From contig NZ_CP150227.1 in NCBI RefSeq assembly GCF_037971845.1, positions 3,658,001 through 3,722,000 on the forward strand: a stretch of 64,000 bases of DNA, written 5' to 3'. Under the pieces are notes generated by a model. That model was not told the DNA's origin, searched no databases, and saw only the letters and a program-made list of their open reading frames with translations. The DNA is from Paenibacillus sp. FSL R5-0766 (GTDB taxonomy: Bacteria > Bacillota > Bacilli > Paenibacillales > Paenibacillaceae). This document shows, in pieces, positions 27,418 to 36,938 of this stretch (position 1 is its first letter; each line of letters starts with the position of its first letter). Position numbers and translations under genes: made by a program.

Positions 27418-29220
27418 ATGCGCTTTATCCGAATACTAAATGACATCAGACTTAAAAGTAAGCTATCATTGATCTTTATAACCGTGGCCGTACTCCCACT
27501 TTTAATAAGTGGTATCTATCTAACAAGCAAGCTGAAGGAAGTCATGATCCTGAATGCCGCTGAACAAGCAACCAATAACGTGGAGCGTGTACAGAAAAGG
27601 ACCGAGGAAGTTATCAATGTAGCTATTGATATTTCCTATCAACTCTCCAATGATAACCGAATGAAGTCCATAGCAAGCCGCAATTATGAAAGTTATAACG
27701 AAGTTATCCAAACCTATCGTCAATATACTGACATTCGGGATTATATGCGGCTGTATAAGGAAATAAAATCAATTCGGTTATATACGTCTAATTCAACGAT
27801 GCTCAATAATTGGGAATTTATGCAGCCAGAAGACCAAACGAAACAGTCTGAGTGGTATAGAGCCGCCTTGAGTCAAAAGGGGCTTGCAGGGTGGGACTAT
27901 ATTCAGGATGAGCGTGATCATAAACATTATCTAAGTCTGGTTCGAAAAATCAATCTGGATGAGTTGAAAAATGAAAGTGTTTTGGTGATTAATGTGAATT
28001 CTGATTTGCTAAACTCTATTCTATCCCAAGAGACTTTCTCAACGATGATCGTGGATGACAACAACAATATTGTGGCAGCCAACCGCCCTGATCTCTACGG
28101 TAAAAACCTTGCCTCTGTACATGCCGGGAGTAATATGTTGTCTCAAACGGAGGGCAGCTACGAAGCTGTTATGGATGGGAAAAATTCGAAGGTGGTTATA
28201 GCAAACATAACTCCACAGAATAGTTGGAATGGACTACGTATCATTTCCGTTTTTACCGTGTCTGAGATTCTACATGATGCAAACGCTATCATTCGCTTGG
28301 CTACATTTGTTATAGGTGGATGTCTAATCATCGCAGTTTTGCTTGTTTATGTTTCGGCATCATTTATTGCGAGAAGACTGCTTCGACTTAGTAAGCACAT
28401 GTCCCGAGTAGGTACGGTGTCCTGGGATACTTATCTTGACCTCGATGGAAAAGATGAAATCGGCCAACTCTCCAGACAATTCAATGATCTGGTTCATCGA
28501 ATCAGTGAACTAATGTTGGAAGTGGAGGAGAGTAACCAGCAGAAACAGACACTATTGCAAAAACAAAATGATATTAAATTTAAGATGTTAGCGAGTCAGG
28601 TCAATCCCCACTTCCTGTTTAATACACTTGAGTCCATTCGAATGGAAGCACATCTTCGCGGGGAAGAGGGTTTAGCCCAAGCTGTATGGCAGCTTAGTGT
28701 GTTGATCCGAAATAGTTTAGAGGTCGGAAGTCGCCAGATCCCACTTTCAGAAGAGTTAAACATGGTTCGGTGTTACTTGGAACTTCAAAAATTCCGGTAT
28801 GAAGACCGACTTCAATACATTATGGAAATCGACCCAACAAGCGAACACATTGAAATTCCCCCACTTATCATTCAACCTTTGGTTGAGAACTCGATACTCC
28901 ATGGGTTGGATCGCAAAGAGGGTCCAACGTTGATCACTGTTCGAACGAAGGTTAACGATCAGGGGGTGTTATTTGTAGAAATCCATGATGATGGTGCGGG
29001 TATTCCTCCAAAGAAAATGAATGAGATAAAAAAACAGTTAATAGACTCCGATGAAGCCGGGGATCGTATTGGGCTACGTAACGTGAACGACCGATTAGAA
29101 CTTACCTACGGTATACGTTCAAGGCTTTCAATTGAAAGCACAGAGGGCAGAGGCACCTGCATCACATTTTGTATTCCGAAGGAGGGAGGGGAACCTGATG
29201 TTCTCCGTGATCATTGTTGA
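27418..29220 (+). CDS. YesM-type sensor histidine kinase
   Basis: A 600-residue membrane kinase. TM1 (about 15-40) is followed by an extracellular dCache-like sensor (about 40-290), TM2 (about 293-317), HAMP (about 320-370), a coiled linker, the His_kinase domain with phospho-acceptor H398 in VNPHFLFNTLES, and an HATPase with VENSILHGLD and GIGLRNVNDRL. Kinases of this family sense sugars or sugar-binding proteins. It is followed with a 23-base overlap by its response regulator. Together they head the galactomannan locus, so mannan or mannooligosaccharide sensing is inferred from context. GAAAGAGG precedes the ATG. Confidence 0.93.
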   Translation: MRFIRILNDIRLKSKLSLIFITVAVLPLLISGIYLTSKLKEVMILNAAEQATNNVERVQKRTEEVINVAIDISYQLSNDNRMKSIASRNYESYNEVIQTYRQYTDIRDYMRLYKEIKSIRLYTSNSTMLNNWEFMQPEDQTKQSEWYRAALSQKGLAGWDYIQDERDHKHYLSLVRKINLDELKNESVLVINVNSDLLNSILSQETFSTMIVDDNNNIVAANRPDLYGKNLASVHAGSNMLSQTEGSYEAVMDGKNSKVVIANITPQNSWNGLRIISVFTVSEILHDANAIIRLATFVIGGCLIIAVLLVYVSASFIARRLLRLSKHMSRVGTVSWDTYLDLDGKDEIGQLSRQFNDLVHRISELMLEVEESNQQKQTLLQKQNDIKFKMLASQVNPHFLFNTLESIRMEAHLRGEEGLAQAVWQLSVLIRNSLEVGSRQIPLSEELNMVRCYLELQKFRYEDRLQYIMEIDPTSEHIEIPPLIIQPLVENSILHGLDRKEGPTLITVRTKVNDQGVLFVEIHDDGAGIPPKKMNEIKKQLIDSDEAGDRIGLRNVNDRLELTYGIRSRLSIESTEGRGTCITFCIPKEGGEPDVLRDHC

Positions 29221-30745
29221 TGATGAACCGAAACTACGTTTGGGGTTACAAACGTTAATACCTTGGAGGGAATTGGGATTTGAAGTGATTGGAACGGCAG
29301 CCGGTGGAAATGAGGCTCTCCGAATCTTCGAAGAAACGATTCCCGACGTATTGTTGGTTGATATACGTATGCCAGGCATGGACGGATTGGAACTCCTTCA
29401 GCAGATCCGTCACCGTGGCTGGATCAGTCATGTCATTATACTCAGTGGTTACGCCGATTTTGAGTACGCGCGGCAAGCTCTTCAATTCGGTGTTGAAGCA
29501 TATCTGCTCAAACCTGTAAACAAGGAAGAACTTTCAGCATCACTTCACAAGATTCATGAACAGCTCTCAAACGTGCAGAAAAAAAATATGTTACAAAAAA
29601 CGAATACACCGGAATGGATACTTTATTCTCTACTAACCGGTAATCATGCTTCAGAGGATTCCATTTTGAGTAAGTGGTCAGACTCATTTGAAATCAGCTG
29701 GACTACGTATCAGATCGTTCTAATCGGGTTCTCAGGTTCAGATCCAGAAGAAAGCGAACAAATTCAGAATTTCAAAAATGTAGTCAGCAGAACCTACGCT
29801 TCGGAACGTCAAGGGTTCGTTTTATATTTTCCACCATACATTGTTTTATTGCTAAGTAACTCTCCTGTTAGCGAATTGGGATGGACCGAGCTTCACAAGA
29901 ATCTCCAACTCTTATCAGGTGAGCTTCGATTTGAAATGGACGTAGCAGTAGGGCAGCCCGTGCGGTCTCTTGAGGAAGTTGTTCATTCGTTTAGAACAGC
30001 AAAATCCCTTTTGGAGCGTAGTTTTTTCTATGACAGAGGAAGGCTTCTCACTGAGGAAACACCAGAAAGCTATCGACAGGAAACTGTCCATTCTCCAGTA
30101 TTATCTATCTCAAATAAGGAGGAAGAAGCTTTCAGGTTGCATTATCTGGTCGATGTTGGGCATGCAAGTGCAATCTCGTCATTTTTGAACGAAATAGCAT
30201 TACAACAAGTAGCTAATCAGGCTGATGAAAAGGAGATCCGTGACCGTTTCTTCTATCTTGCTAATGAAACAGTTCGAAAAATTCATTCCCGTGTCTGGTC
30301 TTTAAGCGATTATCCAGGAGACCCGGCCCAATTCCTTGCTGAAGTATATCAATCCCGACATATTCAGGATCTCGTCGACCGTATTTCTGTTGTTATGGAG
30401 AGGCTCGCTCGATGCGCAGATTACAATAGTAAAGACAATGAAATGAAGCGATTGCTGGATTATATAGATCGGCACTATGGGGATAACCTGAGATTAGAAA
30501 CGCTTGCCATATTGTTTAACTACAGTAGTTCCTATCTGGGCCAACTCTTCAAAAGTTACACAGGGGAATATTTCAACGCCTATCTTGATCGGATACGGAT
30601 TCAGAAAGCGAAAGAGTTACTGGCTCAGGATATGAAGGTTTACGAAGTGGCTGAAAGGGTAGGATATTCAAACGTCAATTATTTCTACACCAAATTCAAG
30701 AAGCTAGAAGGGGAGTCACCTTCTTTTTATCAAAAAAAAGAATAA
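29198..30745 (+). CDS. YesN-type AraC-family response regulator
   Basis: A 515-residue response regulator. The receiver (about 1-120) has the acidic pair DDE near residue 10 and phospho-acceptor D55 in VDIRMPGMDG; a long middle region (about 130-400) and a C-terminal AraC double helix-turn-helix (about 415-515: LETLAILFNYSSSYLGQLFK, YEVAERVGYSNVNYFYTKFK) follow. The ATG at 29198 comes after GGAGGGAGGGG and overlaps the kinase gene. It probably activates the following mannanase, alpha-galactosidase and ABC genes; shared elements at 30808-30879 and 34838-34911 are candidate binding sites. Confidence 0.93.
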   Translation: MFSVIIVDDEPKLRLGLQTLIPWRELGFEVIGTAAGGNEALRIFEETIPDVLLVDIRMPGMDGLELLQQIRHRGWISHVIILSGYADFEYARQALQFGVEAYLLKPVNKEELSASLHKIHEQLSNVQKKNMLQKTNTPEWILYSLLTGNHASEDSILSKWSDSFEISWTTYQIVLIGFSGSDPEESEQIQNFKNVVSRTYASERQGFVLYFPPYIVLLLSNSPVSELGWTELHKNLQLLSGELRFEMDVAVGQPVRSLEEVVHSFRTAKSLLERSFFYDRGRLLTEETPESYRQETVHSPVLSISNKEEEAFRLHYLVDVGHASAISSFLNEIALQQVANQADEKEIRDRFFYLANETVRKIHSRVWSLSDYPGDPAQFLAEVYQSRHIQDLVDRISVVMERLARCADYNSKDNEMKRLLDYIDRHYGDNLRLETLAILFNYSSSYLGQLFKSYTGEYFNAYLDRIRIQKAKELLAQDMKVYEVAERVGYSNVNYFYTKFKKLEGESPSFYQKKE

Positions 30746-30757
30746 CCTTAAACCATG

Positions 30758-30799
30758 CTCCTCTACTAACGGAAGTAACGAACAGTAGGGGAGTTTTTT
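30758..30799 (+). terminator. Terminator after the two-component genes
   Basis: CTCCTCTACT pairs with AGTAGGGGAG (G-T pairs allowed), followed by TTTTTT. Confidence 0.85.
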
Positions 30800-30807
30800 A
30801 ATCTCCA

Positions 30808-30879
30808 TATGAAAATAAATGTATTTTCTGAAAATACAAAGGATTTTAGAATGAAAGGATTTAAGATTTGTGATATGTC
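30808..30879 (+). promoter_or_regulatory. Shared upstream element 1 with palindrome, before the mannanase
   Basis: A 72-base stretch running from TATGAAAATAAATG to GATATGTC is closely similar to 34838-34911. Its core TGTATTTTCTGAAAATACA (30820-30838) is a perfect 9-1-9 palindrome. It is a candidate response-regulator binding site. Confidence 0.6.
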
Positions 30880-30975
30880 CGAGAGCCTCCTCAGCCAATA
30901 TAGTTGATACGAAAGGAGGGACCATCACAATTGAAAGCGATAACAGGAATGTAATGAACGGAGGGGAGGCATAAA

Positions 30976-32547
30976 ATGAAGACTAAATCAGGTTCAATGA
31001 TAAGGTATGCAGCGTCAAATAAAACCTATTTCATGTTAGGATCGGCCTTTTTCTTTTTGGGCATCATCATGTCGAGTTTCACTCATTCCAGGGTGGAAGC
31101 AGCCATTACGGTACCCGGATTTGTTGTTGAACCTAATCAAACACAAGCATTAATAGTAACATTTAAAGATGCTCAGCTAGAAGGGTACGGGATTGAAAAA
31201 CGTGATGAGACAACTGCCAAAGCCAAGGACAAGTCATATGATGGCAAAGGTTACATTTCTTATTTTTTCGAAGAGGATAATTCAGCTAAAGGAAGCGCTG
31301 CGTTCAAGGTTGAAGCACCGGAAGATGGCCTGTATGAGTTGAGCTTGGGATATTACATTCCAGAAGGAAATGGGGACAAAACGACCTCTATTCAAGTGAA
31401 TGGTTCAGGAGCTGGTGAATTGACGCTTAATGCTCCCAACCCAGGGCAGGTCCGTGCTGAAAAAAAGGTGACCAAAGTGCTTCTGAACCAAGGCAGCAAC
31501 TCCATCCAAATCTTACGGGGGTGGGGATACTATGGTATTGAGTATATCAAGCTCAAACGTATAGATCCCAACATACCCAAACAGGTTATAAAGATGGATA
31601 CCTTAAGTAATTCCAAAGCAACTCCCCAAGCCAAAGCACTCTTGGATTTTATGACCAGCCAGTATGGAAAGAAGATAATTTCAGGACAGCAGACACTGGA
31701 AGATGCGAAGTGGATCTACAAGCAGACAGGAAAATCCCCTGCGCTGGTTTCCAGTGATTTGATGGATTATTCTCCATCCCGTGTTGAAAATGGAAGTACC
31801 TCAAACGAGGTGGAGAAGATGATTGAATGGTACGAACGCGGAGGAATAGTATCATTAAGCTGGCATTGGAATGCGCCGAAGGGAATAGGCGGCAACGAAC
31901 CGGGCCACGAATGGTGGCGAGGTTTTAATACCGAGTTTACAACCTTCGATGTAGAATATGCCCTGAATCATCCGGAATCGGAAGATTACAAGCTTTTAAT
32001 TCGAGACATTGATGCCATCGCTGTTCAGTTGAAGCGGCTACAGGATCATAACATTCCCGTACTTTGGAGACCACTGCACGAAGCAGAGGGCGGCTGGTTT
32101 TGGTGGGGAGCCAAAGGTCCTGAACCTGCCAAAAAATTATATAGACTAATGTACCAACGTTTAACCGATCACCATCAGTTAAACAATCTCATTTGGGTTT
32201 GGAACTCTGTGAAGGAGGAGTGGTACCCGGGCGATGATATGGTCGACATTGTAAGTATCGACGTTTACAATCCAGCGGGCGATCATAGCCCTAACATTGC
32301 CATGTATGATGAACTCTTGTTTTTGGGCAAGCACAAAAAGCTTGTAGCGCTTGCAGAAAACGGGCCTATTCCGGATCCTGATCTGCTCCAGACTTACGGC
32401 GCACATTGGAGTTTTTTCAATACCTGGACTGGAGATTATCTGCGCGACAGAAAAACGAATACAAAGGAACATTTGAAAAAGGTATACAATCATGACAACG
32501 TAATCACGCTAGATGAACTTCCCAAAGGATTGTATGGTAGTCCCTAA
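30976..32547 (+). CDS. Secreted beta-mannanase, CBM35-GH26
   Basis: A 523-residue exported endo-beta-1,4-mannanase. An atypically long signal region (hydrophobic about 17-35, cleavage near VEA-AIT) leads into a CBM35-like galactose/mannan-binding module (about 55-195), then GH26 (about 215-520). The acid/base is E369 in RPLHEAEGGWFWWG and the nucleophile E461 in ALAENGPI. It should cut galactomannan outside the cell into oligosaccharides for the ABC importer downstream. GGAGGGGAGG precedes the ATG. Expression is probably driven from the region carrying shared element 1. Confidence 0.93.
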   Translation: MKTKSGSMIRYAASNKTYFMLGSAFFFLGIIMSSFTHSRVEAAITVPGFVVEPNQTQALIVTFKDAQLEGYGIEKRDETTAKAKDKSYDGKGYISYFFEEDNSAKGSAAFKVEAPEDGLYELSLGYYIPEGNGDKTTSIQVNGSGAGELTLNAPNPGQVRAEKKVTKVLLNQGSNSIQILRGWGYYGIEYIKLKRIDPNIPKQVIKMDTLSNSKATPQAKALLDFMTSQYGKKIISGQQTLEDAKWIYKQTGKSPALVSSDLMDYSPSRVENGSTSNEVEKMIEWYERGGIVSLSWHWNAPKGIGGNEPGHEWWRGFNTEFTTFDVEYALNHPESEDYKLLIRDIDAIAVQLKRLQDHNIPVLWRPLHEAEGGWFWWGAKGPEPAKKLYRLMYQRLTDHHQLNNLIWVWNSVKEEWYPGDDMVDIVSIDVYNPAGDHSPNIAMYDELLFLGKHKKLVALAENGPIPDPDLLQTYGAHWSFFNTWTGDYLRDRKTNTKEHLKKVYNHDNVITLDELPKGLYGSP

Positions 32548-32612
32548 ATCGAAAAGGGATACATTTTATTATTGAGCAGGAACAATCTAGTTTAACAGGA
32601 GTGAATCATGTA

Positions 32613-34775
32613 ATGGCTATTTATATTAACAAGTCACAGCATATTTTTCATCTGCAATCCCGCGTAACCAGTTATGTTATTCAAATCATAGACGGCTATC
32701 CTTTACTGGTATATTGGGGACAAAGATTGTCCGAGAAAGGAAACCTTGAAAAACTTGTACCAGGTCTGGAAAAAACGGAGCTAGGCTCCATGCCTCATGA
32801 ATATCCGCAATATGGAACAGGTGACTTCAGATCGCCTGCCTATCAAGTTCTACTTGAAGACGGGAGCCGCATTACAGAGCTACGCTTCAAAGGGTACTCA
32901 ACCGGCGCTGGTAAACCAGCACTTGATGGTCTGCCGTATGTGTATACGGAAACAGACCATGAAGCAGATAACTTGGAGCTGGAACTGGAGGATGCGTACG
33001 CAGGAATCACCGTTCTTCTGAAATATTGCATCTTCAGGGATGGTGCTATTACCAGGTCAGTTCACTTTAAGAACAACGGTCACAGCACGATCAAACTTTT
33101 ACGTGCGCTTAGTGCCAATGTTGATTTGTATGGCAAGAGCCATTATGAATTGTTATACCTCGCGGGTCATTGGGCTCGAGAGGCGCATCTTCAACGCAGG
33201 CCTCTAGGCCCAGGAGGTACTAGTCTTGGGAGCAAACGTGGAATGAGCAGTCATCAGCACAATCCTTTTGCAGCTGTCGTTAGCCCGGGAGCCGATGAGG
33301 ATCATGGGGAGGTTTTTGCTGTAAATCTGGTGTATAGCGGTAATTTCCATGCCGAAGCGGAAGTGGATGCTTTTGGTGTCGTTCGTTTGGGCATTGGCCT
33401 GAATCCATTTGATTTTGGTTGGCTGCTTCCTCCTGGCGAATCCTTCCAAACTCCTGAGGCTGTATTGGTATATTCAAATGAAGGGATCGGAGGCATGTCC
33501 CGAATCTATCATCGACTCTACCGGAACCGTTTATGCCGCGGCGTGCATAGGGACAAGGAGCGACCGATTCTCGTGAACAATTGGGAGGCAACTTATTTTA
33601 ATTTCACTGCAGAAAAGATTGAAGCGATTGCCGAGACAGGCTCTCATCTGGGGATTGAACTGTTGGTGCTTGATGACGGCTGGTTCGGCAAACGTGACAG
33701 CGACAATAGTTCGCTTGGAGACTGGGTTGAAGATCGGAGAAAGCTTCCTAGCGGATTGCGTGATTTGGCAGAGCGGATTGAACGCCAAGGCTTGCAATTC
33801 GGATTATGGTTTGAACCTGAAATGATCTCACCCGAAAGTGATCTGTACCGGAAGCACCCCGACTGGTGCCTACACGTTGAAGGCCGTCGCCGGACGGAAG
33901 CCCGCTGGCAATTGGTATTGGATCTTTCACGGCCGGAAGTCCGTGATTATTTGTATGATGCACTGGCTGAAATCTTCACCAACGTACCTGTTTCTTACGT
34001 AAAATGGGACATGAACCGTGCGTTGACCGAAATTGGTTCCGCAACGGCTTTACCCGAGAATCAACAGGAGATTGCACATCGGTACGTGCTTGGGCTCTAT
34101 GAACTTTTAAATAAACTGACGACTGCATTTCCGGAAATTTTATTCGAAAGTTGTTCCAGCGGTGGAGGTCGGTTTGATCCCGGAATGCTGTACTACATGC
34201 CGCAGACTTGGACAAGTGACAACACGGATGCCGTGGAACGCTTAAAAATACAATACGGGACCAGTTTGGTATATCCGGTCAGTACCATCGGAGCTCATGT
34301 CTCCGCCGTGCCGAACCATCAAGTCCACCGCGATACCTCGCTTAAATTCAGAGGGGACGTTGCGATGTCGGGGAACTTTGGCTATGAACTTGATCTGACC
34401 AAATTCACGGATGCCGAAAAAATCCAGCTGAAAGAACAGGTTGCCATGTACAAAGAACATCGTTCTCTCATACAAAAAGGTGATTTGTTTAGACTACGGA
34501 GCCCATTTCAAGGCAATGAAACTTCTTGGATGTTCGTTTCGGACAATCGATTGGAAGCTATCGTATTCTACTTTCGAGTTTTAGCCAAGCCCAATCCTGC
34601 TGCTGATGTACTTCAGCTCAAAGGATTGGATCATTCGTATACTTATGAAGTGACTGGAGAGAGTGGATACATGGGAACTTTCGGCGGGGATCGTTTAATG
34701 CAAGCAGGCTTGATCATCCCTACCCTTACAGGAGATTATACCAGTGCATGGTTCAAGTTGAGCGCTACTCAATAA
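32613..34775 (+). CDS. Alpha-galactosidase, GH36
   Basis: A 720-residue cytoplasmic enzyme that removes alpha-1,6-galactose from galactomannan oligosaccharides or raffinose-type sugars. It has the N-terminal supersandwich and a catalytic barrel with nucleophile D466 in KWDMNRAL and acid/base D536 in WTSDNTDA; LLVLDDGWFG, LWFEPEMI and ESCSSGGGRFD are family motifs. No signal peptide is seen. The frame opens at GTG 32601, but the ATG at 32613 lies about nine bases after AGGAG and is preferred. It is 65 bases after the mannanase gene, likely the same transcript, and debranches imported substrate. Confidence 0.95.
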   Translation: MAIYINKSQHIFHLQSRVTSYVIQIIDGYPLLVYWGQRLSEKGNLEKLVPGLEKTELGSMPHEYPQYGTGDFRSPAYQVLLEDGSRITELRFKGYSTGAGKPALDGLPYVYTETDHEADNLELELEDAYAGITVLLKYCIFRDGAITRSVHFKNNGHSTIKLLRALSANVDLYGKSHYELLYLAGHWAREAHLQRRPLGPGGTSLGSKRGMSSHQHNPFAAVVSPGADEDHGEVFAVNLVYSGNFHAEAEVDAFGVVRLGIGLNPFDFGWLLPPGESFQTPEAVLVYSNEGIGGMSRIYHRLYRNRLCRGVHRDKERPILVNNWEATYFNFTAEKIEAIAETGSHLGIELLVLDDGWFGKRDSDNSSLGDWVEDRRKLPSGLRDLAERIERQGLQFGLWFEPEMISPESDLYRKHPDWCLHVEGRRRTEARWQLVLDLSRPEVRDYLYDALAEIFTNVPVSYVKWDMNRALTEIGSATALPENQQEIAHRYVLGLYELLNKLTTAFPEILFESCSSGGGRFDPGMLYYMPQTWTSDNTDAVERLKIQYGTSLVYPVSTIGAHVSAVPNHQVHRDTSLKFRGDVAMSGNFGYELDLTKFTDAEKIQLKEQVAMYKEHRSLIQKGDLFRLRSPFQGNETSWMFVSDNRLEAIVFYFRVLAKPNPAADVLQLKGLDHSYTYEVTGESGYMGTFGGDRLMQAGLIIPTLTGDYTSAWFKLSATQ

Positions 34776-34792
34776 ATATGGCGATTATAAAA

Positions 34793-34825
34793 ATTCTCTG
34801 CATTGGTTTAATGCAGGGGATTTTT
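34793..34825 (+). terminator. Terminator after the alpha-galactosidase gene
   Basis: The arm ending TCTCTGCAT pairs with ATGCAGGGGA (G-T pairs) across seven bases, followed by TTTTT. Confidence 0.8.
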
Positions 34826-34837
34826 ATTATACCAGCT

Positions 34838-34911
34838 TATGAAAACGAAATTGTTTTTTCTGAAAACAGTATGGATTATTGAATGAAATCCTACTAGATC
34901 TTCGATATGTC
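34838..34911 (+). promoter_or_regulatory. Shared upstream element 2, before the ABC transporter genes
   Basis: A 74-base stretch aligned end to end with 30808-30879 (TATGAAAA..., TTTTCTGAAAA, GAATGAAA, GATATGTC). Its core TGTTTTTTCTGAAAACA (34852-34868) is a near palindrome. It lies about 50 bp before the permease gene and is a candidate site for the YesN-type regulator. Confidence 0.6.
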
Positions 34912-34959
34912 GCCAAAATAATAATCGTTTTATGATGAGAGAGGAAAGGGGGGAATGAA

Positions 34960-35919
34960 ATGAAAGCGATAACAGAAGAGAGAAGGTTCCACACACGCAA
35001 ACAAAAAAATTCGCAAAAGTGGAAAGTCTTTAAGAATCAAAAATATCTGTACATGATGTCATTTCCGTTTGTGATTTGGGTGTTTGTATTTCAGTATTTG
35101 CCTCTGTGGGGATGGACGATGGCATTTCAAAACTACAGACCAGGCAAAGGTTTTTTCGATCAAAAATGGGTTGGATTCGATCATTTCCAAGCACTGTTTC
35201 AGGATGAGCATTTCTATTTGGTGCTAAGAAATACACTGGCAATGAGCCTTATGGGGCTTGTGGCTGGGTTCGTGTTTCCTGTATTGTTCGCAGTGGTTCT
35301 AAACGAGGTACGAGTTCAGTTTATGAAGCGTTTCGTACAGACTGTTTCTTACCTGCCTCACTTCGTGTCTTGGGTCGTGGCCGCCGGGATCGTCATCAAA
35401 ATGCTGTCAACCGACGGAGGCGCGATAAACGACTTGCTCTTGGGGCTGAATTTGATTGACCAACCGATACAATTTATGGCCAAGGGTCAACTGTTCTGGG
35501 GAATAGTGACCGGAGCCGATGTTTGGAAGGAGACAGGTTGGAACGCCATTATCTATTTGGCTGCCATTTCGGGGATTGGTCCTGAACTGTATGAGGCAGC
35601 AAGGGTAGACGGCGCCAGTCGTTTGAGACAAATATGGCATATTACACTCCCTGGCATCAGGCCAACAATCATCGTACTGTTTATTATGTCGATTGGCCAC
35701 CTCGTAGGAATCGGATTTGAAAAGCAATTCTTGCTTGGTAATCACATGGTTAGCGATTATTCCGAAGTGTTGGATCTGTATGCGTTGAACTACGGTTTAT
35801 CCATGGGGAGATATTCTTTCGGTACCGCTATTAGTATCTTTAACTCGGTCATCAGCGTGATTTTGCTGTTCGTCGTGAATGGACTCTTTAAAAAATTCGC
35901 TAACGAAAGCATTATGTAA
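34960..35919 (+). CDS. Sugar ABC transporter permease, LplB type
   Basis: A 319-residue inner-membrane permease with six transmembrane segments and the EAA loop (YEAARVDGASRLRQIWHITLPGI). The N-terminus YLYMMSFPFVIWVFVFQYLP is characteristic of LplB-type carbohydrate permeases. AAAGGGGGG precedes the ATG. It is followed 15 bases later by a YtcP-type permease and then a binding lipoprotein, making a complete importer except for the ATPase, which in these systems is usually a shared MsmX-type protein encoded elsewhere. The substrate is inferred to be mannooligosaccharides. Confidence 0.93.
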   Translation: MKAITEERRFHTRKQKNSQKWKVFKNQKYLYMMSFPFVIWVFVFQYLPLWGWTMAFQNYRPGKGFFDQKWVGFDHFQALFQDEHFYLVLRNTLAMSLMGLVAGFVFPVLFAVVLNEVRVQFMKRFVQTVSYLPHFVSWVVAAGIVIKMLSTDGGAINDLLLGLNLIDQPIQFMAKGQLFWGIVTGADVWKETGWNAIIYLAAISGIGPELYEAARVDGASRLRQIWHITLPGIRPTIIVLFIMSIGHLVGIGFEKQFLLGNHMVSDYSEVLDLYALNYGLSMGRYSFGTAISIFNSVISVILLFVVNGLFKKFANESIM

Positions 35920-35934
35920 GGAGGAGGAACAGAC

Positions 35935-36873
35935 ATGGAAGCATCCGAGCCGACAACTTCTTCCGTCACACCCAAACGACCGAAGATAGGCGCAAAATCT
36001 CCCCAAGACTTGATATTTGACACCTTTGTTTATGTTTTCATTGGAGTCGTTACGATTGCGACGCTATATCCCTTTTTGAATGTACTCGCCATTTCATTCA
36101 ACGATTCCGTAGATACTGTTCGAGGCGGTATTTCTATTTTCCCTAGACAATTCACTCTTGAAAATTATAAGCTCATCTTTAGTTATGAGGGGTTGATCAC
36201 GGGATTCAAAATATCGGTGCTTCGTACTCTAATAGGAACCCTGGCAGGTCTGGTTAGCGGTTCGATGGTTGCTTATACACTTGCTCGTAGAGAGTTTCAG
36301 GGAAGACGATTTGTTTCCGTATTTCTGGCGATCACAATGTATGTGTCGGGCGGTTTGATTCCTAGTTTTATCTTGATTAAGAATCTGGATCTGATCAATA
36401 CGTTCGCAGTGTATATTTTGCCAGGACTCGTAAGCGCCTTCAATATATTCATCATCCGTTCGTTCATTGATGGAATTCCTTATGCTCTGCAAGAATCGGC
36501 CAAGCTTGATGGGGCAAACGATTTCACCATTTACTGGCGTGTCATACTACCGCTCACCAAGCCTGCTCTTGCAACCGTAGCCTTGTTCCTTGCTGTCGGG
36601 CAATGGAATTCCTGGTTTGATACGTACCTTTATAATGGTTCCAATGACTCCCTGACCACCTTGCAGTATGAGCTCATGAAAGTGCTTCAGAGTACCACCA
36701 CAAACTCGAACAATATACGTGGGGAAAACATGTCTCAATTGATGTCGCAAGTGTCTCCTGACGCTGTCAAAATGGCGATTACCATCATCGCAACTGTGCC
36801 TATTCTCATTGTGTACCCATTCTTGCAAAAGTACTTTGTAAAAGGCATGACACTAGGTGCGGTCAAAAGCTGA
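35935..36873 (+). CDS. Sugar ABC transporter permease, YtcP type
   Basis: A 312-residue permease with six transmembrane segments, the EAA loop (ALQESAKLDGANDFTIYWRVILPLTKPALAT) and the typical C-terminus PFLQKYFVKGMTLGAVKS. It pairs with the LplB-type permease to form the membrane channel. TAAGGAGGAGG immediately after the preceding stop serves as its ribosome binding site. Same operon and role as its neighbour. Confidence 0.94.
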   Translation: MEASEPTTSSVTPKRPKIGAKSPQDLIFDTFVYVFIGVVTIATLYPFLNVLAISFNDSVDTVRGGISIFPRQFTLENYKLIFSYEGLITGFKISVLRTLIGTLAGLVSGSMVAYTLARREFQGRRFVSVFLAITMYVSGGLIPSFILIKNLDLINTFAVYILPGLVSAFNIFIIRSFIDGIPYALQESAKLDGANDFTIYWRVILPLTKPALATVALFLAVGQWNSWFDTYLYNGSNDSLTTLQYELMKVLQSTTTNSNNIRGENMSQLMSQVSPDAVKMAITIIATVPILIVYPFLQKYFVKGMTLGAVKS

Positions 36874-36938
36874 TGAGACTCTAACCGTAAATGACTTTGT
36901 ATCCTTAAATTATCTGAAACATGGGGAGTGTTGTTTTT

